A DNA stretch of 64,000 nt from Phormidium tenue FACHB-1052. GTDB taxonomy: Bacteria; Cyanobacteriota; Cyanobacteriia; Phormidesmidales; Phormidesmidaceae. Below, piece after piece: positions 35,330 to 46,000 of the stretch. Position numbers and translations under genes: made by a program. Where the stretch lies: NCBI RefSeq assembly GCF_014696675.1, contig NZ_JACJQN010000006.1, positions 1-64,000 of the forward strand, written 5' to 3'. The notes below the pieces were generated by a model, which saw nothing but the letters and a program-made list of their open reading frames with translations, did not search any database and had not been told where the DNA came from. The first letter of the stretch is position 1. Every line of letters begins with the position of its first letter.

Positions 35330-35503
35330 TCATCCCACCGGAAACGTGCGGTCAAATTCTTCCAGCAGATCGTCCATTTCTTCGATCGCCTGGTTGACAT
35401 CAATGCGCAGGGTGCCCAGATCAGGCTGCTCCAATAGCTGAATCAGCGCCTCTCGCTTAGAGCGAATGGTGGCAATGCGATCGCGAATCATTTGCAGTTC
35501 CAT
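35330..35503 (-). CDS. Small coiled-coil protein of unknown function
   Basis: This 57-residue, highly charged helical protein starts with MELQMIRDRIATIRSKREALIQ and is probably a short coiled coil. ATG 35503 is chosen because AGGGGG lies five bases upstream; the frame is open further but lacks a ribosome site. It faces the DUF2854 gene across a divergent promoter region holding a 40-bp palindrome. Conserved-looking, but no family can be named. Confidence 0.6.
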   Translation of the reverse strand: MELQMIRDRIATIRSKREALIQLLEQPDLGTLRIDVNQAIEEMDDLLEEFDRTFPVG

Positions 35504-35578
35504 AGCGTCCCCCTGGAGAGTCTTGCCTAGAGTATCCTTCGACAGCATAAACAACTTTGTAGCGAGGTGCATCGGGCG

Positions 35579-35618
35579 AGGTAGGGGTTGCGTCAAGTAC
35601 TTGACGCAACCCCTACCT
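35579..35618. repeat. 40-bp perfect palindrome in a divergent promoter region
   Basis: Two 20-base arms (AGGTAGGGGTTGCGTCAAGT and its exact complement) meet without a loop. It sits 60 bases before the DUF2854 start codon and 75 bases before the divergent small gene. It may be a mobile palindromic repeat, or it could form a cruciform or RNA hairpin in the leader of either gene. Confidence 0.85.
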
Positions 35619-35677
35619 ACCTTTCTCACCCACAAGGCGGCATGATAGTCAGAAGTAATCTTTCCACCGAGGGTCGT

Positions 35678-36265
35678 ATGCTGGGGCGAATTAAGTTAGG
35701 GCGAATCAACCTGAGTCTGGTGCTGCTGGCAGTGGGTGGGGTGCTCACTATTGTCGGATTCGTGGCCTACTTTCAAGATAATTCCACCCTCAATCTGGTC
35801 GGTTTCTTTTACGGCATTCCTGTGCTGCTGGGCGGGTTAGCGCTGCGGGCCGCTGAGCTAGAGCCAGTGCCCTACACCCAGCCCACCTCGCCTGAGGTGC
35901 TCAAGCTGCGTGAAGAGCAGGCCACCTCCACCCAAAACCAGGTGCGCCTCGACGTCACCCGCTACCGCTACGGCCAAGAAGCCCACCTCGATGTTGCGCT
36001 CCAAAAGCTGGGGCTGAGCCCCTCGGGTCAAGAGTGCCCCGAACTCAGTGGCCTCCATGAGGCCGAAATCGACGGTAACTATGCCCTAGTGCTGGAGTTT
36101 GACTCGTCTATGATGCCCTTTTCTACCTGGGTAGAGAAGAAAGCCAAGATCGAGTCTTTCTTTGGCCCTAACGTGCGGGCCGAACTCAGCCAGCCCACCG
36201 AAGACCAGGTAAATTTGGCGCTGGTGACCCTGCTAGAGCCTGCTCCCGCCCCGGTAGAGGCGTAG
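35678..36265 (+). CDS. DUF2854 family membrane protein
   Basis: The 195-residue protein has two N-terminal membrane helices (LSLVLLAVGGVLTIVGFVAYF and LNLVGFFYGIPVLLGGLALRA) followed by a soluble C-terminal domain of ~130 residues. This matches the DUF2854 family shared by cyanobacteria and plant chloroplasts, whose role is unknown. ATG 35678 has GAGG 6 bases upstream and gives the expected N-terminus. The perfect palindrome at 35579-35618 lies in its upstream region. Confidence 0.85.
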   Translation: MLGRIKLGRINLSLVLLAVGGVLTIVGFVAYFQDNSTLNLVGFFYGIPVLLGGLALRAAELEPVPYTQPTSPEVLKLREEQATSTQNQVRLDVTRYRYGQEAHLDVALQKLGLSPSGQECPELSGLHEAEIDGNYALVLEFDSSMMPFSTWVEKKAKIESFFGPNVRAELSQPTEDQVNLALVTLLEPAPAPVEA

Positions 36266-36391
36266 TAGTCCGCCAAGCGCTAGGCTTTTATCGGTGGATG
36301 TTCGGCTGGATAGGTTTTGTTGTTTAGTCGCTGTTTTACGATGGGTCGCCCTTCTCTAGCTCAGCCCACCGGGCGCAAGCTTCTCAGCCAA

Positions 36392-37114
36392 ATGACATTC
36401 ACTCTGCGCCGCCTGGTGTTGGTCACTGTGCTGTGGGGGCTAACCGCCTGCGGCACGACAACGCTCCAGGTCAGCAGTGAGTATCAAACGGTGCCCCCCA
36501 GTGCCGACGGCATTGGCCGAATTTACCTAGGCCGAGAAATTGCCCAGACCATGGGCCATCAGGGGGCTGGCTGGCTCGATCGCCCCAGTCGAGCGCTACA
36601 AGAACGACCCCAGATGGCGATCGCCGCCCTCGACCTTTCCCCCACCGATATCGTCGCCGATGTGGGCGCAGGCACCGGCTATTTTGCCCGTCGCATTGCG
36701 CCCCTGGTTCCCCAGGGTAAAGTGCTGGCCGTGGATATTCAGCCCGAGATGCTGGCCATGCTCCAGGCCGAGCTAGAGGCCAAGGGCATCGAGAACGTAG
36801 AGCCGGTGCTGGGACAGCCCGACAACCCCAATCTGCCGCAGGGTTCTATTGACCTGGCGCTAATGGTCGATGCCTACCACGAGTTTGCCCATCCCCGCGA
36901 GGTGATGGAGGGCGTTGTGACTGCCCTCAAGCCCGGCGGGCGAGTCGTGCTGGCCGAGTACAAAGCCGAAAACCCCAGGGTCATGATCAAGCGGCTGCAC
37001 AAGATGAGCGTGGCCCAGGTGCGCCGCGAAATGGCCGTCGTTGGCCTGGACTGGATTAAGACCGACGATCGCCTACCCGAGCAGCATCTGCTGTTTTTTC
37101 AGAAGCCGGCTTAA
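36392..37114 (+). CDS. SAM-dependent methyltransferase with a lipoprotein-type signal
   Basis: The 240-residue protein has an N-terminal export signal with a lipobox (LVTVLWGLTAC, lipidated Cys ~20) and then a class I Rossmann methyltransferase domain (~75-235) with the SAM-binding motif VADVGAGTGYFARRIA and the following acidic residue VLAVDIQPEM. The combination is odd, because S-adenosylmethionine is a cytoplasmic metabolite. Either the signal is a membrane anchor facing inward, or the domain has another role outside. ATG 36392 is used; earlier in-frame ATGs at 36317 and 36341 would bury the signal. CyanoP follows by 60 bases. Confidence 0.75.
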   Translation: MTFTLRRLVLVTVLWGLTACGTTTLQVSSEYQTVPPSADGIGRIYLGREIAQTMGHQGAGWLDRPSRALQERPQMAIAALDLSPTDIVADVGAGTGYFARRIAPLVPQGKVLAVDIQPEMLAMLQAELEAKGIENVEPVLGQPDNPNLPQGSIDLALMVDAYHEFAHPREVMEGVVTALKPGGRVVLAEYKAENPRVMIKRLHKMSVAQVRREMAVVGLDWIKTDDRLPEQHLLFFQKPA

Positions 37115-37173
37115 GCAGCCCGTGTGAGACAATTAATTATTATTGATAATTAGAGATCCAAGGATATTGACCC

Positions 37174-37716
37174 ATGCTGAAGCGGCTGGCCACGGTGCTT
37201 TTGATTGTTTTTGCTGTCACCCTCCAGGGCTGTGTGGGTGGCGGTGGTGGTCTTCAGGCCTACGCCGACCAATATTCGGGCTACGAGTTTATGTACCCCA
37301 CCGGCTGGGTTGAGGTCAAAGTGCCCGGCGCTGCCGACATCGTGTTTCACGACATCATCCACGAGACTGAGAACATCAGCGTGGTGATTAGCGAAGTGCC
37401 CGAGGGCAAAGACCTCGATGCCCTCGGTACCCCCACCGAAGTCGGCTACAAACTCTCTAAAAGCTTTAGCGCTCTAGCGGGGGATGACAGCAGCGTCGAT
37501 TTGCTCAGCGCCCAGCGCATCAATACCGTTGATGACAAGACCTACTACATTCTGGAATACTTAGCCGACCTGCCCGCTGGGCCGCGCCACAACCTGGCCA
37601 GCGCCATTGTGCGCCGAGGCAAGCTCTACACCTTCAACGCCTCCACTGACGAAGGCCGATGGGACAAAGTCCGCGACCTGATGAAGCAGTCGGTAGCCTC
37701 GTTTAAGGTGTCCTAG
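37174..37716 (+). CDS. PsbP-like lipoprotein (CyanoP)
   Basis: The 180-residue protein has a lipoprotein signal ending in TLQGC (Cys ~20) and a PsbP domain that starts with YADQYSGYEFMYPTGWVEVKV. CyanoP is anchored on the lumenal side of the thylakoid membrane and helps early photosystem II assembly. Length and motifs match. The start is preceded by an A/T-rich stretch with TATTATT-type repeats and AAGGA about 10 bases upstream. Confidence 0.92.
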   Translation: MLKRLATVLLIVFAVTLQGCVGGGGGLQAYADQYSGYEFMYPTGWVEVKVPGAADIVFHDIIHETENISVVISEVPEGKDLDALGTPTEVGYKLSKSFSALAGDDSSVDLLSAQRINTVDDKTYYILEYLADLPAGPRHNLASAIVRRGKLYTFNASTDEGRWDKVRDLMKQSVASFKVS

Positions 37717-37897
37717 GTCTCAAGCATCTAGGTGCTGGGTTTCGGGGATAGCCCTCGGGTCTTCTGAGTCGAGACCTTGAGACTCAGTGCCTGGAGGCAA
37801 GGAACTTTTCAATTGAGCAGATGCCGCCTAGCTGCAACGAAGTTCCACCCCATGGCTGTAGAGGTTTCACGCTGAGTCCATCCCTTAGCTAGGAAAG

Positions 37898-37942
37898 CAC
37901 AGGGATTTTGACGGCAAACCGCTTAGCATAAAAATCTCTGTG
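37898..37942. other. Imperfect inverted repeat upstream of maf
   Basis: CACAGGGATTTT and AAAATCTCTGTG pair with one mismatch across a 21-base loop, 36 bases before the maf start codon. It could fold as an RNA leader hairpin or act as a terminator for upstream transcription. Function not determined. Confidence 0.4.
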
Positions 37943-37977
37943 CCAAGCAATTCTTCTCACCCGCCTCAACTTCAGCT

Positions 37978-38574
37978 ATGCCGACTTCTCCTCGACCCCA
38001 GTTTGTTCTCGCTTCGGCTTCAAAGGCCCGTCGCGTTCTGTTAGTGGGCGCGGGCATTCATCCTTTCGTGTACCCCAGCAATTTTGACGAAGACCAGGTG
38101 CAAGTCACCGATCCGCCCACCTATGTGGCCACCTTGGCCCGTTGCAAGGCTGAGGTAGTTGCGCCCCAGTTTCCCAGCGCCCTGGTAATGGGGTGCGATT
38201 CGGTCATGGCCTTTGGCGGTCAGATCTATGGCAAACCGGCGAATAAGAACGATGCGATCGCCCGCTGGCAGGCCATGCGGGGTCAGATGGGCGAAATTCA
38301 CACCGGCCATGCCCTGATCGCCCCCGGTGGCCGCATGCTTGTGCATAGTGCAGTTACTCGGGTCTACTTTGCCAATATTGACGACGCTACCATCGCTGCC
38401 TACGTCAACACCGGCGAACCGCTAGACTGCGCCGGAGCTTTTTCTAGCGATGGCAAAGGGGCGTTGATGATTGAAAAAATTGAGGGATGCCACAGCAACG
38501 TCATTGGACTGAGTCTGCCGCTGCTGCGCTCTATGCTGGAGGAACTCGGCTATCGGGCGACAGAGTTTTGGTAG
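37978..38574 (+). CDS. maf: Maf-family nucleotide pyrophosphatase
   Basis: This 198-residue cytoplasmic enzyme of the Maf/Ham1 fold hydrolyses non-canonical or pyrimidine nucleoside triphosphates to monophosphates, a house-cleaning role. Family motifs are [12 protein letters not shown] at the N-terminus, the GCDSVMAF loop with its catalytic Asp, [13 protein letters not shown], and [28 protein letters not shown] near the end. The ATG at 37978 follows an upstream inverted repeat. The next gene is acpP, 240 bases on. Confidence 0.93.
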   Translation: MPTSPRPQFVLASASKARRVLLVGAGIHPFVYPSNFDEDQVQVTDPPTYVATLARCKAEVVAPQFPSALVMGCDSVMAFGGQIYGKPANKNDAIARWQAMRGQMGEIHTGHALIAPGGRMLVHSAVTRVYFANIDDATIAAYVNTGEPLDCAGAFSSDGKGALMIEKIEGCHSNVIGLSLPLLRSMLEELGYRATEFW

Positions 38575-38814
38575 GGTTCTTTTTCCGATATCATGAAGGA
38601 ATGCTCAAAATTGGCGACTGTAGCTGGCCAAGCGCTATCGAAGTCAAAAATTCTGTAACATTTTCCCCTCCGACTTTGATCGGGGGACAATGGCCAAAAT
38701 TGAGCGACCTTATGCTGGGGCTTGACGTCAGATATTCGTCTCGATGGGGTCGCAGGGTGATAAGGTTTTGTGTTGTCGATTAATTAATCCGTACTAAAGA
38801 GGCGTTGGAGAACC

Positions 38815-39054
38815 ATGAGCGCAGAGACTTTTGAAAAGGTCAAAAAGATTGTCAGCGAACAGCTAGGGGTTGAAGAGGCTGACGTTAAGCCCGAAGCTAG
38901 CTTCGCCAACGACCTGGGCGCCGATTCTCTCGATACTGTAGAGCTGGTGATGGCTCTGGAAGAAGAATTTGGCATCGAAATTCCTGACGAAGCGGCAGAG
39001 GGCATTGCCACCGTACAGGATGCTGTTAACTTCATCGAAGACAAAGCCGCTTAG
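38815..39054 (+). CDS. acpP: Acyl carrier protein
   Basis: This 79-residue acidic carrier of growing fatty-acid chains has the phosphopantetheine attachment serine in [20 protein letters not shown] (Ser about residue 40). It starts at an ATG with GGAG 6 bases before it. It is followed by fabF and tkt on the same strand, a neighbourhood often seen in cyanobacteria. The 240-base upstream gap has a modest hairpin near 38665-38690 and no gene. Confidence 0.97.
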   Translation: MSAETFEKVKKIVSEQLGVEEADVKPEASFANDLGADSLDTVELVMALEEEFGIEIPDEAAEGIATVQDAVNFIEDKAA

Positions 39055-39202
39055 GCCATTCCCCATCCCAGCCATCGGCCTGGGAGTAGGGCAACGCCTG
39101 TACTGACAAACATGGGGGAAACCGCTAGGTGTCCCCCGTGCTCTTAGTTTTATAGCTGGCTGGCCCCCCTTAACCTCGACCTGGTTCACCTGAAATTTGG
39201 CT

Positions 39203-40456
39203 ATGGCAAACTCTGACTCAAAGCGCGTTGTGGTAACTGGCATGGATGCCATTACCCCCATTGGTAACAACCTGGAGGAGTACTGGGCTGGGCTAGTGGC
39301 TGGGCGCAGCGGTACGGCTCGCATTACCCACTTCGACCCTTCCCAGCACGCGTCGCAGATTGCTGCGGAAGTCAAAGGGTTTGATCCAGGCGACTTTCTT
39401 GACAAGAAAGAAGTCAAACGCATGGATCGCTTCTCCCAGTTTGCGGTGGTTGCGAGTCAGCGTGCCCTCAAGCATTCGGGCCTGACCATTACCGATCTCA
39501 ACGCCGAGCAAATCGGCACCTGCATTGGTTCTGGCATCGGCGGCCTGAAGGTCTTAGAAGACCAGCAGGAGATCTACCTCAACCGGGGGCCAAGCCGTTG
39601 TAGCCCCTTTATGATTCCGATGATGATCGCCAATATGGCGGCGGGGTTAACCGCCATCCATACGGGGGCTAAGGGGCCAAGCACCTGTGCCGTCACCGCC
39701 TGTGCCGCCGGGTCTAACGCCATTGGCGACGCCTTTCGGCTGATTCAGCACGGTTACGCCCAGGCGATGATCTGCGGTGGCACCGAGGCAGCGGTGACGC
39801 CCCTGTCGGTGGCGGGCTTTGCCTCGGCCCGCGCCCTCTCCACTCGCAATGACGACCCCACCACCGCTAGCCGCCCCTTTGACAAAACCCGCGACGGCTT
39901 TGTGATTGGTGAGGGCTCCGGCATTCTCATTCTCGAAGAGCTAGAGCACGCCCTGAGTCGGGGGGCGACAATCTATGGTGAGATCGTTGGCTACGGCATG
40001 ACCTGCGACGCTTACCACATGACCTCGCCAGTGCCCGGTGGGGTTGGTGCGGCTCGCTGCATCCAACTGGCGCTCAAGGATGCGGGTCTGACGCCGAGCG
40101 ACATTAGCTATATCAACGCCCACGGCACCAGCACGGGGGCCAATGACCCCACCGAAACCCAGGCGATCAAAACTGCCCTGGGGGATGTGGCCTATAAGGT
40201 GGCGGTGAGTTCGACCAAGTCAATGACCGGGCATTTGCTGGGCGGCTCTGGGGGGATTGAGGCGGTGGCCACCTGTCTGGCGATCGCCAACGACATTGCC
40301 CCGCCCACCATCAACCTCCACGACCCCGACCCCGACTGCGACCTCGACTATATTCCCAATCAGAGTCGCCCCATGCCGATTGAAGTGGCAATTTCCAACT
40401 CCTTTGGCTTTGGAGGCCACAACGTTACCCTAGTGTTTAAGAAATACCGTAGCTAG
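39203..40456 (+). CDS. fabF: 3-oxoacyl-ACP synthase II
   Basis: This condensing enzyme elongates fatty-acyl chains on ACP. The 417-residue sequence contains the catalytic Cys in VTACAAGSNAIGD, His in NAHGTSTGANDPTE and His in KSMTGHLLGGSGG, all in the KAS II order. The start ATG 39203 yields MANSDSKRVVVTGM; a TTG two codons earlier is possible. It lies 148 bases after acpP, its substrate carrier. Confidence 0.97.
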   Translation: MANSDSKRVVVTGMDAITPIGNNLEEYWAGLVAGRSGTARITHFDPSQHASQIAAEVKGFDPGDFLDKKEVKRMDRFSQFAVVASQRALKHSGLTITDLNAEQIGTCIGSGIGGLKVLEDQQEIYLNRGPSRCSPFMIPMMIANMAAGLTAIHTGAKGPSTCAVTACAAGSNAIGDAFRLIQHGYAQAMICGGTEAAVTPLSVAGFASARALSTRNDDPTTASRPFDKTRDGFVIGEGSGILILEELEHALSRGATIYGEIVGYGMTCDAYHMTSPVPGGVGAARCIQLALKDAGLTPSDISYINAHGTSTGANDPTETQAIKTALGDVAYKVAVSSTKSMTGHLLGGSGGIEAVATCLAIANDIAPPTINLHDPDPDCDLDYIPNQSRPMPIEVAISNSFGFGGHNVTLVFKKYRS

Positions 40457-40693
40457 AGCTACAGGTTGAATCAATTGATAGGTATAATGACCTAAAAATG
40501 TGCCGTTTGGCACTTGAGCTTTGTGCCTTGCCTAGCCAGAGGGTATTGACAATCGTCTGGTTGCGGGGTCTGCTGAAGGGCAAGGCTGTGTGTGGGGTCT
40601 TGATCGATTTAGGCCAAAACTTTGTTAGCCCCTGGGCTAGTCCTAGTGCTGTGTGCTGCTGCTCTAAAAAACCGTCGTTAAGCTGTTGAACCT

Positions 40694-42700
40694 ATGGCTG
40701 TTGCAACCCAATCCCTGGAAGAACTCTGTATTAATTCCATTCGCTTTTTAGCGATTGATGCGGTGGAAAAGGCCAAATCTGGCCACCCCGGTCTGCCCAT
40801 GGGGGCCGCACCCATGGCCTACGTACTGTGGGATAAGTTTCTGCGGGTTAACCCCAAGAACCCCCAGTGGTTCAACCGCGATCGCTTCGTGCTGTCGGCG
40901 GGCCATGGCTGCATGCTGCAATACGCCCTGCTCTACCTGAGCGGCTTTGACAGTGTGACGCTGGATGACATCAAGCAGTTCCGCCAGTGGGGCGCTCGCA
41001 CCCCCGGCCACCCCGAGAACTTTGAGACCCCCGGTATTGAAGTCACCACCGGCCCTCTGGGTCAGGGCATTGCCAACGCCGTCGGTCTGGCCATGGCCGA
41101 GGCTCATTTGGCCGCTAAGTTCAACAAGCCCGACGCCACCCTGGTAGATCACTACACCTACGTGATTTTGGGCGACGGCTGCAACATGGAAGGGGTTTCT
41201 GGCGAAGCCTGCTCGTTGGCGGGTCACCTGGGTCTGGGCAAGCTAATCGCCCTCTACGATGACAACCACATCTCCATCGACGGCTCTACCGATATCTCCT
41301 TCACCGAAGATGTGAGCAAGCGGTTTGAGGCCTACGGCTGGCACGTGGTGCATGTGGAGAATGGCAATACGGATTTGGATGCGATCGCCAAGGCGATCGA
41401 AGAGGCTAAATCGGTCAGCGATCGCCCCTCAATGATCAAGGTCACCACCACCATCGGCTACGGTTCCCCCAACAAGCAAAACACCGCTGGCGTCCACGGT
41501 GCGGCCCTGGGCGGCGACGAGATCAAGCTCACCCGCGAAAACCTGGGCTGGAGCTACGGCGAATTTGAAATTCCTGAAGACGCCCTCAGCCACATGCGCA
41601 AAGCGGTGGAACGTGGGGCCAGCCTCCAGGCCGAGTGGGAAGAAACCCTTGCCACCTACCGCACCAAATACGCCACCGAGGCCGCCGAGTTTGAGCGCAT
41701 GCTCTCCGGTCAGTTGCCCGAGGGCTGGGCCGATGCCCTGCCCACCTATACCCCCGCAGACAAGGCTCTGGCCACTCGGAAAAATTCTGAGGTCACCCTC
41801 AACGCCCTAGCTCCGGCCATCCCTGAGCTGATCGGTGGCTCCGCTGACCTCACCCACTCGAACCTGACCGAGCTGAAGATCTCCGGCAGTTTCCAGAAAG
41901 GGGCCTACGAAAACCGCAACCTGCGCTTTGGCGTGCGCGAGCACGGCATGGGCGCGATTTGCAACGGCATTGCCCTGCACAACTCAGGGCTGATTCCCTA
42001 CTGCGCCACCTTCCTGGTGTTTGCCGACTACATGCGGGCGGCGATTCGCCTGTCGGCTCTCTCCCAGGCGGGCGTCATCTACGTCATGACCCACGACTCC
42101 ATCGGTCTGGGCGAAGACGGCCCCACCCACCAGCCGGTGGAGACCATCGCCTCCCTGCGGGCGATCCCTAACCTGATCGTGATTCGCCCCGCCGACGGCA
42201 CCGAAACCTCTGGGGCCTACAAGATCGCCGTGGAGCATCGCAAGACCCCCACGCTGATGGCCTTTAGCCGTCAAAACCTGCCCAACCTGCCCGGTTCTTC
42301 GATTGAGGGCGTCGCTAAGGGAGCCTACACCGTCGATGACTGCGACGGCACCCCCGACCTAATCTTGATCGGCACTGGTAGTGAGGTTAGCCTCTGCGTA
42401 GAGGCCGCCAAGGAACTGCGGGCCGCAGGTACTAAGGTGCGCGTCGTGTCTATGCCTTCTTGGGAACTGTTTGACGCCCAGGATGCCGCTTACCAGGAGT
42501 CGGTGCTGCCTAAGGCAGTGACCAAGCGCCTGGCAGTAGAAGCGGGCATCACCATGGGCTGGTGCCGCTACGTCGGGGGCGAAGGTGATGTGATTGGCGT
42601 CGATCGCTTTGGGGCCTCTGCCCCTGGTGACCTGGTGATGGAGAAGTTTGGCTTCACCGTCGAGAACGTAGTCAGCCGGGCCAAGGCGCTGCTGGGCTAA
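40694..42700 (+). CDS. tkt: Transketolase
   Basis: This thiamine-diphosphate enzyme of the Calvin-Benson cycle and pentose phosphate pathway transfers two-carbon units between sugar phosphates. The 668 residues contain [20 protein letters not shown] at the N-terminus, the cofactor motif [23 protein letters not shown], and the [10 protein letters not shown] segment in the pyrimidine domain. Full length with all three domains. A 237-base gap before it holds no other gene. A strong terminator follows. Confidence 0.97.
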   Translation: MAVATQSLEELCINSIRFLAIDAVEKAKSGHPGLPMGAAPMAYVLWDKFLRVNPKNPQWFNRDRFVLSAGHGCMLQYALLYLSGFDSVTLDDIKQFRQWGARTPGHPENFETPGIEVTTGPLGQGIANAVGLAMAEAHLAAKFNKPDATLVDHYTYVILGDGCNMEGVSGEACSLAGHLGLGKLIALYDDNHISIDGSTDISFTEDVSKRFEAYGWHVVHVENGNTDLDAIAKAIEEAKSVSDRPSMIKVTTTIGYGSPNKQNTAGVHGAALGGDEIKLTRENLGWSYGEFEIPEDALSHMRKAVERGASLQAEWEETLATYRTKYATEAAEFERMLSGQLPEGWADALPTYTPADKALATRKNSEVTLNALAPAIPELIGGSADLTHSNLTELKISGSFQKGAYENRNLRFGVREHGMGAICNGIALHNSGLIPYCATFLVFADYMRAAIRLSALSQAGVIYVMTHDSIGLGEDGPTHQPVETIASLRAIPNLIVIRPADGTETSGAYKIAVEHRKTPTLMAFSRQNLPNLPGSSIEGVAKGAYTVDDCDGTPDLILIGTGSEVSLCVEAAKELRAAGTKVRVVSMPSWELFDAQDAAYQESVLPKAVTKRLAVEAGITMGWCRYVGGEGDVIGVDRFGASAPGDLVMEKFGFTVENVVSRAKALLG

Positions 42701-42741
42701 GGATGCTCGATCGCCTCTGCTATTGAGGAAATTGACTAGCT

Positions 42742-42779
42742 AAAGGCTCTAGGGTTTAGCCAAAACCCTGGGGCCTTTG
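42742..42779 (+). terminator. Intrinsic terminator after tkt
   Basis: AAAGGCTCTAGGGTTT pairs with AAACCCTGGGGCCTTT (one or two mismatches), followed by GTTTAT. It lies 42 bases past the tkt stop. The remainder of the 42701-43075 gap shows only A/T-rich sequence with no gene recognised. Confidence 0.85.
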
Positions 42780-43075
42780 TTTATCTATTCGCTCAGTTTG
42801 CGATAGCAAAAGAACGAAAATAAAAGAGCGAGCAATTAAAAGAACGACTGATAGGCTTGATTTCTGGCATTTTAGACTGTTCTAACCCAGACTTTATCTG
42901 CTGTGGGCAAAACGTTGGTCCACTCGACCGGCGCTGAGGCTGCTAGGTGAGGTCAGACAGAGTCTACAGTATGAATTGGTGACACTAAACTCTGGGTGGT
43001 TTTGACCTAGCCCCAGAGAGCAACGCACCCTCTAGTGACTCCTGAAATAATGCATTCGCTCGGTGATGGCAGGCT

Positions 43076-46000
43076 ATGGTCAACCGCTTTAAAATTGGCA
43101 CGCGCATTGGGGCCGGATTTGCCTTGGGGCTGACCGTTTTAGCCGTACTCGGTGCGGTTGCCTACCGAACTACCACTGATCTGATCCGCAATGCTAAGCA
43201 GGAGAAGGCTACTTATCAGGTTTTGGGATATCTCAACGACCTCGAAACCGACATAGTCAACGCTGAAACGGGACAGCGCGGCTATTTAATTACGGGGCAG
43301 CCGCGATACCTAGAGCCCTATGAAAAGGCCTTGACGGAAATCGCCGACAATTACGAGGTGCTGCGTCAACTTTCCGTAGATGATCCAGTTCTCCAAAGCC
43401 GGTTAGTGACTCTAAAGCCGGTGATAGACGCCCGGCTCAGCCGGCTGCGCGAAGGTATTCGACTGCGAGATACAGGTGGGTTTACGGCAGCTCAAAACTT
43501 TCTTTTAACTGATACTGGTCGCCAGCTGATGGAGCAGCTCCGCAACCTGATTGCTGAATTGGAAGAGCAAGAGAGGCAGCTGCTAGAGGAGCGTGCGGCC
43601 CAGTCTCAACTGGCGGCCCAACGAACGCTTGATACCGTTTCTTTTGGGGTGCCAGCGTCGTTCGTGATTTTGACGCTGGTGGGTTGGGGGCTGTCGCGCA
43701 ATATTTCTAGACCGCTGCGCAACCTCTCCGATACCGCAGAACAGCTCGCTGCCGGCAACCTGGCCGTTACCCTGCCAGACAGCGCCGATCAGGATGAAAC
43801 CGGCATTCTGACCCGCACGTTTAACCAGATGGTGACTAACCTGAGGGAGACGATTCGCGCCAACGAAGAGCAGCGCTGGCTGAAGTCTAACCTGGCGGAT
43901 TTGTCTCAGCAGTTGCAGGGGCAGCGCAGTCTCGAAACTTTGGCAGAGCTGATGTTGACCTACGTGGCTCCCCTGGTGGACGCCCAGCAGGGGGTGCTGT
44001 ATTTGCTCGACCCTACCAGCGACCCCCCTCGATTAAAGCTGTTAAGCAGCTATGCCTATCAGGCGCGCAAACACCTGTCGAACGAATTTAAGCTGGGAGA
44101 AGGGCTGGTGGGTCAGTGCGCTCTAGAGAAGCAGCGCATTGTGCTGACCGAGGTACCGCAGGACTATATTCAAATTCGCTCTGGGCTCGGCTCGGCACCG
44201 CCCCTGACCATTGTGGTGCTGCCCCTGATGTTTGAGAACGCGGTGAAGGGGGTGCTAGAATTGGCGTCTTTTCACCGCTTTGATGACCTACAGCTCACCT
44301 TTTTGGATGAAGCTAGTGAGCTGGCGGGGGTGATGATCAACGCGATCGCCGCCTACATGCAAACTCAAAGACTGCTGGAGCGATCGCAGGTGCTAACCGA
44401 AGAACTGCGCCAGCAGCAGGAAGAGCTGTTGCAGAGCAATCAACTGCTCGAAGAGCGCACCCAGTCGCTGCAAGAGTCAGAGATCGAGCTACAGCAGCAG
44501 CAGGAAGAATTACAGCAGTCGAATGAAGAGCTGCAACAACTCAACGAGGAGTTAGAAGAGAAGGCCGAGCTGCTAGAAACCCAGAAGCAGCAGGTGGAGC
44601 GCAAAAACCACGAAATTGAGCTGGCTCGCCAGGAGCTGGAGGATCAGGCCAGTCAGCTAGCCCAGTCGTCGCGCTATAAGTCAGAATTTCTGGCCAACAT
44701 GTCCCACGAGCTGCGAACGCCCCTGAACAGCCTGCTGATTTTAGCCAAGATGCTCAGCGACAACGGCGACGGCAATTTGACGGAAAAACAGGTTGACTAC
44801 AGCCGCACAATCCATTCTGCGGGGGTAGACCTGCTCTCGCTGATCAACGACATTCTCGACATGGCCAAAATTGAGTCGGGCACCATGGAGGTGGCGATCG
44901 AAGCGCTGGCCTTTACGGCAATTCAGTTTGAGCTAGAGCGCACGTTTCAGCCGACCGCCGCCAGCAAGGGGCTGCGGTTTGAGGTCGTCGTGGATGAAGG
45001 CTTGCCCACCACCCTGGCCACTGACCCTCGGCGGCTACAGCAGGTGCTCAAAAACCTGATCGCCAACGCCATCAAGTTTACCGAGCAGGGCCGGGTCACG
45101 GTGGATATCTTTCCGGCTGCCGAGGGCCAGGTAGCCTTTGCGGTCACCGATACCGGCATTGGCATTCTGCCAGAAAAGCAACACACCGTTTTTGGGGCGT
45201 TTCAGCAGGCCGATGGCACCACTAGCCGCCGCTACGGCGGGACGGGGCTGGGGCTGTCGATCAGCCTACAGTTGGCCCAGTTGCTAGGGGGTACCCTGGA
45301 GCTGCAAAGTGAGCCTGACCAGGGCAGCACCTTCACCCTATACCTGCCCTTGCGCTACGTCGCTCCCTCGACCGAGGAGGAGGTGCTTCAGATCAGGGCA
45401 AAGGGGGCAAGAAATCTACCTCCTCAAGACCGCCGCCCGGCTGCCGCTGAGCTAGCTCCGGCTGCGGCCCCTTGCCCCAGTGAGGATGCGCTGCCCCCTC
45501 TGCCTACCAACTTGGAGGACGATCGATCGCGGCTGTCGCCAGGGCAGCAAGACTCAGCCGAGCGGGTGCTGCTGGTGATTGAGGATGACCCCAACTTTGC
45601 CCGTATTTTGTTGGATATGGCGCGGGGGCAAGGGTTTAAGGTGCTGATTGCGCTCCAGGGGCAGACCGGCCTGGCCCTGGCCCAGCGGTTTGTGCCCAAC
45701 GCCATCACCCTCGACCTACACCTGCCCGATATGGACGGTCTGACGGTGCTTGAACAGCTCAAGCATAGCCCCACCACTCGCCACATTCCGGTTCACATTT
45801 TGACGGTCAATGACGAGCAGCAGCAGGAATTTCAGATGGGGGCGATCGCCCACATTCAAAAGCCCGTCGCGCCGGAAATTTTGACCCAGACCCTGATCGA
45901 CATCAAACAGTTTGTGGAGCGCCGGGTGCGCTACCTGCTGGTGATTGAAGATGACCCGGTGCAGGCCCAGAGCATTATTGAGCTGATTGGCGGCGGCGAT

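Noticed and set aside
40483..40488. TATAAT as a -10 box for tkt
   Set aside because: The hexamer is perfect, but no -35 element sits at a proper distance and it lies over 200 bases from the start, so it was not listed as a promoter.
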